Part shown: positions 33,930 through 46,302 of the stretch, one piece after another
Position numbering within the stretch: position 1 is the first letter of the stretch
Layout of the letters: each line of letters begins with the position of its first letter
Assembly: GCA_034770075.1 (NCBI GenBank)
Contig: CM068387.1
Coordinates: 78,121,971 to 78,185,970, forward strand
From: Aralia elata
Taxonomy: Eukaryota > Streptophyta > Magnoliopsida > Apiales > Araliaceae
Length of the DNA: 64,000 nucleotides
Direction of reading: 5' to 3'
Made by a program: the position numbers and the translations under genes
The notes under the pieces: model-generated
The model's input: only the letters and a program-made list of their open reading frames with translations
Told to the model about the DNA's origin: nothing
Database searches by the model: none

Positions 33930-34575
33930 TAGGGTTAGGGTTTTATACCTTCTTGAGAAATTTTTGATTTTTACTTTTTGATTCTGACCTTGTCTTGCTA
34001 TGGGGTGTTTTTGGTTAATCTTAGGACTTATTTTTGGAGAAAATTTCGTGGCTTAGAGAGAGAAAAGAGAAGCTTGGCTTGTGTTGGGAAAAATAAGAGA
34101 AGTATTTCTTTCTTTTTCTTTTCTTTTCAATCCAATTGATTCATTGAATCTGCCTTGCTAGCTGTCAAATTTCAGCTGATTAGAGAAGATTTGAGCATGT
34201 GGGAATATCATGGCCTTGATGAGTCATGGATTTTGTAAAGATTTGCACACTTTCTAAATAAATAAATACAAAAAGGGTACTTTGGTAATCTAATAAATAA
34301 TTTTAAGGGCATAGTTGTCCATCCCACATGATTCTAGGGTTTAACCCTTAGGTTTTAATTCTTAGGGTTTGCCCAATAATTCTAGGGTTTAAGAAAATTA
34401 ACTTAGGAATTAATAAATATTTAATTAGGACATAATAATTCAAAATTAGGGTTTTTAATGTAATTAGGGTTTTGTAATTTGAACATTAGGGTTTCTTGAT
34501 ATTGTTAGGGTTCCCAAATTATAAATTAGGGTTTCAAATATACATTAATGTTTCCTAATTTGTAAATTAGGGTTT
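33930..34575. repeat. Cluster of telobox-like AGGGTT motifs in B LTR
   Basis: Eleven plus-strand AGGGTT occurrences (33931, 33937, 34336, 34373, 34384, 34448, 34465, 34488, 34507, 34528, 34569). Most are TTAGGGTTT, meaning AAACCCTAA in the element's own orientation. They are scattered, not a telomere array. The copy in the other LTR is at about 41094-41740. Confidence 0.85.
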
Positions 34576-35373
34576 TCCACTTAATTTACATTATTCAAAT
34601 AATGTACATACATGCATTTAAATACAAATATAATTAATTATTATATTTAATATTTAAATTACTTAAACAAAACGAATTCTTAATATCCAAAATACATATT
34701 CCTTTATTTTTAAATATAATTATATCATTAATTATACTTAAAACTAATATCCATAATATACATTCACACATACACATATAAATATAATCAATAGCATATT
34801 TAGTATTCGAATTTACATAAGAAAATAAATTCTTATTATTCATATATCCATTATATAAACATGAATCCTTTTAAATATAATTACAATAATAATTATATTT
34901 AAAATTAAAATACATGACCATAGATCAAATTAAGGTTTTGATTCGTAATGTCACTTACCATATTTACCATGCTTAATCAATTTAAAATAAATTGGCTAAT
35001 CTTACAAATTCATATCATAAAGAAATAATCATAGTAATAATAATAATATTAATAATCATTTCTTAAAATATATATTTATTATTTAAATAATATAGTAATC
35101 ATATTTTTTATAAATAATCATATATCTTTAATATAAAAATTAATTTTATTAACAGAATATAATTTATAATTATCAACTATTTCTTTAATAAGAAATTTAT
35201 TTGAAACCATATATGAAATAAATATATCTACATATTATACATTCACATTCCTTTCCTTACACGCATTCCCATACTTACTTTAATATATAATAAAAATAAT
35301 TTTATTATATATATAAAAAAAATTATACGTAAAATTTCTTATTTAAATATATCCAAAATCTTGGGTTATTACA

Positions 35374-35410
35374 TTCACCCTCCCTTATAAGGATTCCGTC
35401 CCCGGAATCA
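35374..35410 (-). other. Polypurine tract of element B
   Basis: Minus-strand GATTCCGGGGACGGAATCC followed by TTATAAGGGAGGGTGAA next to the LTR start, as in elements A and C. Confidence 0.8.
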
Positions 35411-36331
35411 CCGTTCAACACTTACACCCACGAGGGTAAATATCATACACATTCATATCACAAGTAGATCACGATCTGATTCAATCGAATCGATCTTTAA
35501 CTATTCGGCATAAAGTTTATCTATTTGATTATACGGAATTTGATTTCTAATAGAACTCAAATTCCTCCTTCAAAATACGTTAATAAAACGATTTATTATA
35601 AAATTATGTATTATTTATTTATTAATCTAGGTCCTTTCCTATAGTTCTGATGTTTTCAAACGTAAACGTACCCCACAGTATATATAAGAATAAATTATTA
35701 TTCGAATAATACCTAGAACTCCATCCCCGGCTGCTACAGTATCTTGAAACGTCATGCCGAAGATCCTTGCGGTTGGCTTGTTCGTTGGAGTTGAATATAA
35801 GTTAACGTTCTGTCGTTCTTTCCAATATTAACACTTCCCCATCGGCCCTTCTTTCGAGATTTCGTAATATGAATCTGGAACTGCTGCGCGTCTTGATCCA
35901 TTGCTTGCGGTCTACTTGCGCCATGTCGATTTAATGTTTCCTTGTGTTTGCAATTTCATAAGATAACGTACCCATATCGTATTCTAACTTTTAAACTCGG
36001 ACTAATTCAGCTTGCTGGATTCATAAATTCAGCTTGCTAAATTGTCCAATTCGGCTTGCTGGATCATCCGATTCAGCTTACTGAATTAAGAAATTTTCAA
36101 TTAAATAACATATTATCTTAATCCATTAAAACTTATCAAACACATAATCATACCATTTCATTCATATTCATATTCATTTAAACAGTACAAAGTACTTTTT
36201 CATTACACAACAAACTGCTATTATCACTTACTATCCCTTAATGACAACAAAAGTCGGGATTCATTACAATCACTTATACAAAAGTTTAGAGTAGCACATT
36301 ACACCCATATTCATATACCATACATTATATT
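35411..36331. other. Element B internal region, non-coding
   Basis: No pol domain is readable on either strand. A short tandem repeat lies at 36003-36087. Confidence 0.5.
36003..36087. repeat. ATTCAGCTTGCTGGA tandem repeat
   Basis: Four imperfect copies of a unit of about 22-26 bp containing TTCAGCTTGCTGGAT. Confidence 0.75.
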
Positions 36332-36580
36332 TTACCCTATGCGTAGACTTTTATTCTTTTTCTTCCCACTTCCTTCACCTGACCTTTTCTTTGGACAATC
36401 CCTTACTTGATGATCAAAGGATTCACAAATGAAACACTTACTGTTCTTTCTTGGATTAGGGCAGTTAGGAGAGATGTGTCCCTCTTGCCCGCACTTATAA
36501 CACACAAATTTTCCTTTCAGACACTCACCCGAGTGACTTTTCCCACAATTTCCACAATTCTTAACCTGTTTCTTTGCCAT
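36332..36580 (-). pseudogene. Element B gag-type triple zinc-knuckle region
   Basis: 82 residues starting MAKKQVKNCGNCGKSHSGEC, then CYKCGQEGHISPNC and CFICESFDHQVRDC, then a Lys/Gly/Ser-rich basic tail. The last two are CX2CX4HX4C knuckles; the first is a shorter CX2CX3HX3C. The layout matches element C's gag C-terminus (LKGK.VCY.CGQEGHI.PNC). It is in the same frame as the upstream coiled-coil protein, separated by one TAG and one Gly codon, so the two may be one protein with a nonsense change or readthrough. Expected role: nucleic-acid binding. No capsid or pol follows. Confidence 0.8.
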
Positions 36581-36583
36581 TCC

Positions 36584-37036
36584 CTAGCTACTAACAATAT
36601 TTTCTGGAGCACAGTCGTTCAATTTTCTTTTTCCCTTCTTATTCGAAATTCCATGCGATACACTACATTTGACTTTAATATTGTTTCGTTCCTTTAATAA
36701 TTCAATTAATGTCTTTTGTAATTGTTCGTTCAATTGCCTTTCCACTTTCAACGTTTCTTCCAGAGTAAACACCTGATCCTTCAGAACTTGCACTTCTTTT
36801 GATGCTTGTTCAGATATATCTACCACCATATAGGGTTTTTCTTCCATTTCTTCATTCAGTTCCATTTCCGGATATTCATCCTGATCACTGTTCAGATCTA
36901 TCATTGGTTCATTCCTTAAAATGCCTTCCAAATCATGAGCTTCTACTTCTGCTATTGGCTTGAGTATAGGCTCGGGTGGAACAATTTGCTCCTCATTGGC
37001 GACATGAGAGTCTTCTAATCCTTTTCCGCCTGACAT
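36584..37036 (-). CDS. Element B acidic coiled-coil protein upstream of gag knuckles
   Basis: 150 residues from MSGGKGLEDSHVANEEQ to ENIVSS. The N-terminal half is Glu/Asp-rich (DLNSDQDEYPEMELNEEMEE). The middle has heptad-like spacing (VQVLKDQVFTLEETLKVERQ, then QLQKTLIELL), predicting a coiled coil. A basic KKGKRKLND patch precedes the stop. Its start lies about 215 nt after the primer binding site, the same place as an acidic coiled-coil frame in element C, also beginning ATGTC behind an acceptor-like TAG. It is the only long open frame in element B. I do not recognise a known family; function unknown. Confidence 0.6.
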   Translation of the reverse strand: MSGGKGLEDSHVANEEQIVPPEPILKPIAEVEAHDLEGILRNEPMIDLNSDQDEYPEMELNEEMEEKPYMVVDISEQASKEVQVLKDQVFTLEETLKVERQLNEQLQKTLIELLKERNNIKVKCSVSHGISNKKGKRKLNDCAPENIVSS

Positions 37037-37241
37037 CTATACAAAAATTACCTTGATTAGTACATAGTATATACACATAACAAATAATAGTTTCATATAA
37101 GTTAGTTTTTATTTCATTTTACGATGAATTTCCTTAATTCATCTCCTTTAAACTCTATTTGAGTTATTCATTTTTCAACGTTTCTATCTAGCTTAAGGTT
37201 ATAGCCTAAGGTAATCCCCCACCTAAGGTTTCTAACCTATA

Positions 37242-37253
37242 GCTCTGATACCA
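37242..37253 (-). other. Primer binding site of element B
   Basis: Minus-strand TGGTATCAGAGC, a perfect initiator Met tRNA complement, three bases from the 5' LTR border at 37257. Confidence 0.92.
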
Positions 37254-37256
37254 AGT

Positions 37257-40200
37257 TGTGACGCCCCCAAATCCAGGTACTTGAAACCCGTATTTGGTAC
37301 ATCACGATACCATTTCTTTGAGCTGCTTAATAATTACAAACTTAATATTTATATCAGAGTTGTCTATTCCCCAGGTATGGCAACCTTTAATTACATTCTT
37401 TACATGATACATAATTTAATATTGCAATAACAAAGTTTATCTATTACACATAGCACCTTTTGACTTAATTCTTCAGCTTTTCTTTCCCCGGTCCTTGCCA
37501 AAGCTTTCTTGGTTGAACATGCTTAACTGAAAATATTTATATCAAAGCAAGAATGAGCATTTGATTGCTCAGCAAGTAATAACAATAAATAATCATAAAC
37601 TGAAGAAGTAAATATTTTCTTTGAGGACTACTTCTACAACGATTCAATTGTTGTGAAGTCTTTTGAAATCGGCATTAACAACATAACAAATAGTTTACGT
37701 TTTTAAAACAACGTAGTGACTAAGAATGCTGAGTGGTCAGTGGACCATGAACTTTCATTTTAAATTTTCGAATAGGTTTGAATGGAAATTCATCCATAAA
37801 CCGTCTGGTCTTACGGACACGGAGGGTGATCAGCCCTATTGTGCCCTATATTGATCAATACTATCTATCCTTCTACTTGAACGACTTTTGCGTTCACTCT
37901 GTTCGCCTTGGGCACATAAAATATTTCCCCATTACGGGTTATTCATACTCAGTCTAGAGTCCTAACTAAAACAATTCAGTTGGACAACGTTATCATAAAC
38001 AATAATATTTAACGACTTGTGTAAGTGAGGGCACTACACTAATAACAGAATAATTTGACTATACTTGCATTACATACAATAATAATGACCAACAATACTT
38101 TTTCAAATTTTGTCTAGCTGAGTTAAGTAGCTCAGACAATATTTAAAACATGAATACATAGCGAAATTTAATAATGATTACAACAATTAGTACAAATGGA
38201 GACACTTGTACTATGAAGAGGACAATTTACACAAGTGGGGACACTTGTATAATCCAAAAAACGTAGGATACCAAGTTTAAACTTGACACATATGAAATCA
38301 GTATTGAAATATTTATAAACTATGAACGAATTGAAGGAAATACAATAAAGTAAGAACAGTTGAATAATGAATAACAGAGATTATGTACAAGTGGGGACAC
38401 TTGCACAATAAAAGTAGAGTTCAGATATTTGCATACGCGTGAATCCATTTCATAAAGTAATTGAAAAAGGATAAAGTACTTGCACAATATAATGTGAGTT
38501 AAAAAACTTGCACAGTAAAGAAAGAGTTCAGATACTTGCTTACTAAGATCCATTGCATAAAGTAAATGCAAAGGATAGGATACTTGCACAGTAAGGAAAG
38601 AGTTCTTGTGTAAATACAGTAGTTTATACAAGTGGGGACACTTGTATAATGAAAGACAATAATGAGATAATAAACAATCAACGAATTGAATAAAATTCCA
38701 TAATATAAGAATAATTGCACAAATGAATCATGGATATCCATACTAATATGAATAATTAACAATAATTATTCACAAGCATGTTTCGAAATTGGTAACTCAT
38801 ATTGAGTTAGGAAATAACATAACATATACCTGTTTGCACAAAATAAAAGTAGTGCGTAAGGTTTAGATACTTGCATAACATACGGATCCAATTCATAATG
38901 TAAATGAAAAGGATAGAATAGTTGCTCAATAATAGATTGAGTTAAAAGCTTGCATAAACCTGAATCCATTTCATAAAATAAATGAAAAGGATAGGATACT
39001 TGCCTTTGTCGTTGACTACTGCTATGCGTTATAGCTTAAACTTTAATACCGGGTCCTATCATCAATAAAATTATTCTTTTAATTAGAATCATACAACTTA
39101 ACACATAACACTGCTTATTTGCAGTCATTACACGGCTTAAACACATTGTCACATATTCATATCAGTTATTAAAACATGTACGAACAGTTATCAAGTCAAA
39201 CTATATCCATTTGATTTGAGTTCGGTACTATTTTGGTGTCCCGATTGCATTATCGGATAATTAACGAGTTTTTTTTTTAATGAAACTTTGTTCAAGAACT
39301 TAAATATTATATTAGATAATTTAATTATCAATTATAACGTTTTTCCAAACATTAAAATCATTTATAATGATTTTTCAATCATTATTATCATTTATAATGA
39401 TTTAAATAATAAATAATTTCATTATCATCAATATTCAAATAATTTAAAATATTAATGAACTACATGTCAACACATTAAAAGTTATTTATTATAACTTAAA
39501 AACATTTTTAAAACATTATTATCGCTTTTAAATGATTTTTAAAGTATTAAAATCATTTATAAATAATTACCGTTAATATTAAAATATTAATGTAATTCAT
39601 GTCAAATATTTAAAGTAATTAAATATAACTAAAAAATATTTTTAAAATATTTTTATTGCCTTTAAATGATTTTTAAAGTATTAAAATCATTTTTAAATAA
39701 TTACCATTAATATTAAAATATTAATGTAATTCATGTAAAAATATTTAAAGTTATTAAATATAACTTAAAAATATTTTTAAAATATTTTTATTGCCTTTAA
39801 ATGATTTTTAAAGTATTAAAATCATTTTTAAATAATTACCATTAATATTAAAATATTAATGTAATTTCATGTCAAATATTAAAAGTTATTAATTATAACT
39901 AAAACTATTTTTAAAATATTTGTATTGCCTTTAAATGATTTTTAAAGTATTAAAATCATTTTTAAATAATTACCATTAATATTAAAATATTAATGTAATT
40001 CATGTCAAATATTTAAAGTTATTAAATATAACTTAAAAATATTTTTTAAAACATTTTTTTTTGCCTTTTAAATGATTTTTAAAACATTAAAATCATTTTT
40101 TAGATAATTTATTTAATATAAATATTAAATAAATTAATTATCATTAATATTAAATATTAATGAAATTTTTTATTAAAATATTAAAAGTTATTTAATATAA

Positions 40201-42533
40201 CTTAAAATACTTTTTAAAACATTAATATCATTTTTTAAATGATTTTTGAAATATTAAAATCATTTTTAACTAATTTATTTAATATAATAATTAAAATAAA
40301 TTAAATACCAATAATAATTAAATAAATTAAATTTTTAATGAAATTTATGTAAAAATATTAAAAGTTAATTTTTATAATTTAAAATAATTTTTAAAATTAT
40401 TTTATGAATTTTTAATAATTTATTTCTATTTATTTAATTAAATTAATTAATTTTCATTAGAAACCGTCGCTAAAGACTTTTAGCGACGAAAAGTGTCGCT
40501 ATAGGTGTTCTTCAGTTCATGAAGAACACCAAGAACAGCCCAGTCCATGTCGAGGAGGCTATTTTGAGCGTTAATAACTTGCAATCTGGACATGCTATGG
40601 TCGTGATGCCACTTCTAGATTGTTACGCTACTGGCATACTACAACTACAAAGCTATAAAAACATCAAACCATTAACAGATCAAGATCTATGGCCTCTGAC
40701 ATTTGACTGTCAGACCATGTTTTTAACTTAGAAAATTTTCTGGGTTTTCCAGAAAATACAACTTTCATGATCGATCAAGGACTTTTGAGGTTGCATAACT
40801 TTCGATATAGACATGCTATGATCGTGATTCCACTTCTAGTGTACTCACCACATAACATACTACATATAAGAACCTTTAAACACAACAAATCATTAACAGG
40901 TAAAGATCTACGGGGTCTGACATTTGACTGTCAGGCCATTTTTTACACTTTGAACAATTTTCTTAAATCTTCAATTTCGTGCATCTAGATGTTATGGATT
41001 CATGATATAACAACCCAGATCATTAAATAACATAATATACAACATATTTAAACACAAAAACATAAAATTTATCTAAGCATACAAGATCTAGCTTAGGGTT
41101 AGGGTTTTATACCTTCTTGAGAAATTTTTGATTTTTACTTTTTGATTCTGACCTTGTCTTGCTATGGGGTGTTTTTGGTTAATCTTAGGACTTATTTTTG
41201 GAGAAAATTCGTGGCTTAGAGAGAGAAAAGAGAAGCTTGGCTTGTGTTGGGAAAAATAAGAGAAGTATTTCTTTCTTTTTCTTTTCTTTTCAATCCAATT
41301 GATTCATTGAATCTGCCTTGCTAGCTGTCAAATTTCAGCTGATTAGAGAAGATTTGAGCATGTGGGAATATCATGGCCTTGATGAGTCATGGATTTTGTA
41401 AATATTTGCACACTTTCTAAATAAATAAATACAAAAAGGGTACTTTGGTAATCTAATAAATAATTTTAAGGGCATAGTTGTCCATCCCACATGATTCTAG
41501 GGTTTAACCCTTAGGTTTTAATTCTTAGGGTTTGCCCAATAATTCTAGGGTTTAAGAAAATTAACTTAGGAATTAATAAATATTTAATTAGGACATAATA
41601 ATTCAAAATTAGGGTTTTTAATGTAATTAGGGTTTTGTAATTTGAACATTAGGGTTTCTTGATATTGTTAGGGTTCCCAAATTATAAATTAGGGTTTCAA
41701 ATATACATTAATGTTTCCTAATTTGTAAATTAGGGTTTTCCACTTAATTTACATTATTCAAATAATGTACATACATGCATTTAAATACAAATATAATTAA
41801 TTATTATATTTAATATTTAAATTACTTAAACAAAACGAATTCTTAATATCCAAAATACATATTCCTTTATTTTAAATATAATTATATCATTAATTATACT
41901 TAAAACTAATATCCATAATATACATTCACACATACACATATAAATATAATCAATAGCATATTTAGTATTCGAATTTACATAAGAAAATAAATTCTTATTA
42001 TTCATATATCCATTATATAAACATGAATCCTTTTAAATATAATTACAATAATAATTATATTTAAAATTAAAATACATGACCATAGATCAAATTAAGGTTT
42101 TGATTCGTAATGTCACTTACCATATTTACCATGCTTAATCAATTTAAAATAAATTGGCTAATCTTACAAATTCATATCATAAAGAAATAATCATAGTAAT
42201 AATAATAATATTAATAATCATTTCTTAAAATATATATTTATTATTTAAATAATATAGTAATCATATTTTTATAAATAATCATATATCTTTAATATAAAAA
42301 TTAATTTATTAACAGAATATAATTTATAATTATCAACTATTTCTTTAATAAGAAATTTATTTGAAACCATATATGAAATAAATATATCTACATATTATAC
42401 ATTCACATTCCTTTCCTTACACGCATTCCCATACTTACTTTAATATATAATAAAAATAATTTTATTATATATATAAAAAAAATTATACGTAAAATTTCTT
42501 ATTTAAATATATCCAAAATCTTGGGTTATTACA
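37257..42533 (-). repeat. 5' LTR of element B
   Basis: 5277 bp, nearly identical to 30366-35373. The extra 269 bp is explained by two more units of the 134-bp tandem repeat. Confidence 0.93.
39521..40250. repeat. 134-bp AT-rich tandem repeat, long allele
   Basis: Units keyed by CTTTAAATGATTTTTAAA begin near 39524, 39658, 39792, 39926 and 40064, with a diverged unit at 40234. That is two units more than in the other LTR. Confidence 0.8.
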
Positions 42534-43120
42534 TCGTGGACTGATCACATCGCCACGAAAGGTGTCATGCCTTGATGCCAAAAGGACATGCCTATGGTAC
42601 CCCCACAGATGGTTATAGGTCAAGTATACCCTACGGTATATTCTAACAAAATATCATGTCACAACACATGCCACACAATATCAATACAAAGTGTTCTAAT
42701 ATGTACATGTTAAATCGAAATGAATCACCAATACAAAGTCTCCAAAATATATTACACGTACATTACTACAAACATCAAAATAAATCTAGACATGATGTAC
42801 TAGTCTAAAGAGTTCAAATACGAGTTCCAAATAAATGTCAATGCCAAAATAAAATTATCACATGAATTTGAGAATGAACAATTATGTGAAACAATAACTA
42901 ACTTCTAAAGAAAAAGCAAAACAAACAAATTAAAATTAAAAGGATTATCGCTGAAGGAGTACGGAATCCGTACCTAGATTAAGCAATGTAATACTCAAAA
43001 ATTATATTGCAAATTCGACACGTTAAATTCCTCCTATTTGAACTAATTAAACAAAATAATAATAAATGTAAGTATATTTGTAAAAATATTCCTTCCATCT
43101 TTAACTCGTTAATTAACTCA

Positions 43121-43126
<6 letters not shown>

Positions 43127-43176
<50 letters not shown>
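43127..43176. repeat. (TTA)n microsatellite
   Basis: About 16 TTA units. The poly-tyrosine frame across it is not a gene. Confidence 0.95.
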
Positions 43177-43178
<2 letters not shown>

Positions 43179-43407
43179 TTCTCTCTGTTCTAAACAAAAT
43201 ATGAAATAGAACTAACGATTTAGCTTTAATGATGATTTACTATGTTCATGCAGTTTCCTTCAAAAGAATAATAACATAATGAAAAGCTAGGAAATACCCA
43301 CAGTCAAAAGCTAGGTAATCAACTATGATTATTAAAATCCATAAAATCATTTTTAATAGTGCATGTATGATAGTAGTTTCCTTTTCAGAACTTAGCTCTC
43401 TCCGTGG

Positions 43408-43410
<3 letters not shown>

Positions 43411-43481
<71 letters not shown>
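43411..43481. repeat. (TA)n microsatellite
   Basis: Uninterrupted TA run of about 70 bp. Confidence 0.95.
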
Positions 43482-43483
<2 letters not shown>

Positions 43484-43534
43484 CCATAGATTTAAATAAG
43501 AGAAATTAAATTACCAATTGAATTAAGAAGCCAC

Positions 43535-46219
43535 TGTGACGAACAAGATTTTCGTAAATTAATTTGAATATTTATTGAATTAAATAAATATTTTTTGATG
43601 ATTTAATTATTGAATTAAATAATTAATTCATGAATTTGTGGTAGATTAATTTAATTATATGTGTTACATTAGTTAAATTGATGTGAAGAATTTTTATATT
43701 CAAAGTATGTATTTAATTGAGTTTATTTGATTAAATGCATTATTTAAATAATCATAATATTATTCTAATTAATTTAATAATTAATTAGAGATTTAATAAT
43801 TTGTCATAATCAATAAATGAGAATTTTAATTATGTGACTATGTGATTTAATGTGGTATTATTTTATTTAATTGATTTAAATGAGATTATTTAGTTAATTA
43901 AAAATGTGACACGAAACTATATTATAAACAAGTTATTAAAATAAACCAAAAGAGGAGCTTTAATAGGCAAGCCAAACGAGGCCTTAGTGTGAGTTGGATG
44001 TCAGTTAATCCCATTATGGGATTAACTAACATCCATATTGTGTCAGTTCTTCATTGTACGCACTATTTTCCTAAGCAAGTCAGAGAACTCAGAGAGAAAA
44101 TTGAGAGAAAAACTGTGAAGGAGGGGAGAGGAATCAAGAATTGAGAAGAAATCTTTTCATCATCTTGCTTAATCTAGGCTACTAATCAAGGTAAATTTCT
44201 TAAATTCAAACTTTGATTTATGTTCTTTTAAATCTTCTCCATGAACATACACTGAGTTCTCTGTAATTGAATTCTATGGCTAATTTTTTTTATAACTTGA
44301 TGTTAGATGTTTGTAAGCATGCATAAATCTATTTTATATAGTTTGTATAAGATTTATAGTAATTAAATCCATGAAATTTTGTTTACATTAGAGTTCTGAA
44401 ATTTATAGAGTATTTACATACGAATATGGCTTAAATGTATGAAAATTGATGCTTGTTTTGCATGTTAATCAGTTAAATTAATGGTTGATTATGTTTATGC
44501 ATGTAAAAATGAAGAAAACAAAAGTTAAACGGATTGAATTGGATAAGAAACGAGTTCACAGTGATTAATTACGCTAAATGTATCAAAACATGATAATAAA
44601 GTATAAACAGTGAATTTTTAGCCTTTAAATTGGTTGTTTAGGTTGTCTGTGATGCTAAAATTATTGTGTACATAATGGGTTTTGGTTTTATATCACATAT
44701 GATGAATGGGTAGTAATTACACTGGTGAATTGTGAAAAACTTTGGCCAAATTTGGCATTTTCTGTGTTCTTCGCAAACTGCAGAAACTGACATTCAAGTC
44801 CACCACCCCGACGGTGGAATTACACTAAAAATAGTCGCCCCGATGGTGTCCCCGCCCCAGCGGTATAAATGAATTAAGATTGCCGCCCCGACGATGTCCT
44901 CGCCCAGGCGCCCAAATTGAACTAATTTCTACCGCCCTTGCGGGAATTTTGTAAAGGAAATCACCGCCCCGGTGGTGGAACAAGAAATGAAATTTTTTTT
45001 TCTTTGTGCTCATGTTATGTTACCATATGCATGTTTAAAGCTTAGACTAATATATTAATTGAGATATTAAGATGAAATCAGATGAGAATGAATTCTGAAG
45101 TGTTTATAATACTGTAACTAATTATTGTTACTGCTTTATAAACGGAATGTATAGATTGATTAAAGAACGTGAATTTTAATTTACAATCTACACACGAGGC
45201 AAGTTTTCTACCCTTAATCTTTTATTTCATTGAAAGAAAGTTCCTACCTTACCTTGATTTCAATTACGCAAGTATCTATCCTTACTTATTACTTTACGCA
45301 AGTTCCTTATCCTAATTCATTTAATTCTATGAATTCAAATGAGATGTAATATTTCACATATACAGAGTTTATTCAATTGTATGCCTTTGAGATTCAGTCT
45401 TTTGTTCTCAAATACCTTTCATAGTAAATTATTGAACCTTAATTGACTAGCGAACCCTTATTGATTCGACTAGTCCATAGTTGATGAACGTTCTAAATTC
45501 TAGAAACGTTATTAAAGTAAATCCAAACCAAACTTCCTTTGGTGCGGACTCTGATGTCAAACAGAGATGAACATCCCTTTTATAGGGGATTATTTTACGC
45601 ATTAGCGTTTAGATGTTGTGCACATACATGGTACAAGGGGTTGATCCCCCTAAATACGAGAAGAAAGGTCCATATAGTCTTACGAGTGTTAAAGGTTTAA
45701 AGTAGAAATACTTGATAACCTAGGACATAGTTCGTGGTCTTGTGACCCTCAGATATTCTTTAGATTCTTGTTTTCCTAATCTTGATTCAAAAGCCGAGAA
45801 TTCGATTATCCGATATCCATTGATTATTCACATGTTATTATTATTATTTTATTGTGTTACTTGTTAGGCATTTGTTGCTCACCCTTGCATAATAATATTG
45901 CAGCTAAAGTTAAAAGAATTGATAAGCCATCCACTAGTAAGGGCAAAGGCAAAACAAACAAGTGATGAAGACTTGTTATATTTGTTTGAATGATGTTTAT
46001 GTACTAGACTTATGTTATGTTTCCGCATTGATGTTTTATTAAGGTTAGATGACCTGAGATTTATTTGTTAAAGATGTTGTAACCTTTTAATGGGAGATTT
46101 CTATTTTAATTAAAAGTATTCATTTATATTTGAATGGGTAGTTAGATGTGATGTGATTTATTTGGATAATGAATACCAAATCCTGTGGAAACGAAGTACC
46201 CGGATTTGGGGGTGTCACA
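43535..46219 (+). repeat. 5' LTR of element C
   Basis: 2685 bp, homologous to the 3' LTR 52128-54808 and to the solo LTR 21968-24711. It contains a GC-rich repeat tract at about 44800-44985. Confidence 0.93.
44800..44985. repeat. GC-rich hairpin-prone tract in C 5' LTR
   Basis: Variants of CCGCCCCGGCGGT and GTCCCCGCCCCAGCGGT within an AT-rich LTR, some self-complementary. The matching tract in the 3' LTR at 53380-53545 contains a perfect ACCGCC...GGCGGT stem. Confidence 0.75.
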
Positions 46220-46222
46220 GGT

Positions 46223-46234
46223 TGGTATCAGAGC
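46223..46234 (+). other. Primer binding site of element C
   Basis: TGGTATCAGAGC, a perfect initiator Met tRNA complement, three bases after the 5' LTR. Confidence 0.95.
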
Positions 46235-46302
46235 TGTAGTTATGAACCTTAGGTGGGGAAACCTTAGGGTAGTAGCCTTTTAAGAGATAGAGAACATAGT
46301 GG

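Larger units (their letters stand above)
30366..35373 (-). repeat. 3' LTR of element B
   Basis: 5008 bp, TGTGACGCCC...GGTTATTACA. It includes several repeat features listed separately. Short frames duplicated in both LTRs (for example 31426-31868 and 38320-38762) have no family match and are best read as chance. Confidence 0.93.
30366..42533 (-). mobile_element. Element B: LARD-like Ty3/gypsy derivative with 5-kb LTRs
   Basis: 12,168 bp, minus strand, target duplication TCGTG (30361-30365 and 42534-42538) inside element A's LTR. LTRs of 5008 and 5277 bp flank 1883 bp of internal DNA. There is a primer site, a polypurine tract and one broken reading frame joining an acidic coiled-coil protein to gag-type zinc knuckles. 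Protease, RT, RNase H and integrase are absent. Long LTRs and a short internal region fit the LARD class. The two LTRs are nearly identical, so this is the youngest large insertion here. Its LTR end (TGTGACGCCCCCAAATCC) and knuckles relate it to element C. Confidence 0.9.
42539..43534 (-). repeat. 5' LTR of element A, middle piece
   Basis: Resumes exactly after element B's target duplication at GACTGATCAC, homologous to 11720-12525. It is cut at 43534 by element C and holds (TTA)n and (TA)n microsatellites. Confidence 0.88.

Noticed and set aside
34320..34580. Possible interstitial telomere
   Set aside because: The TTAGGGTTT motifs are single and scattered with unrelated spacers, not tandem TTTAGGG.
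43007..43204. Frame with a poly-tyrosine run
   Set aside because: It is a translation of a (TTA)n microsatellite.
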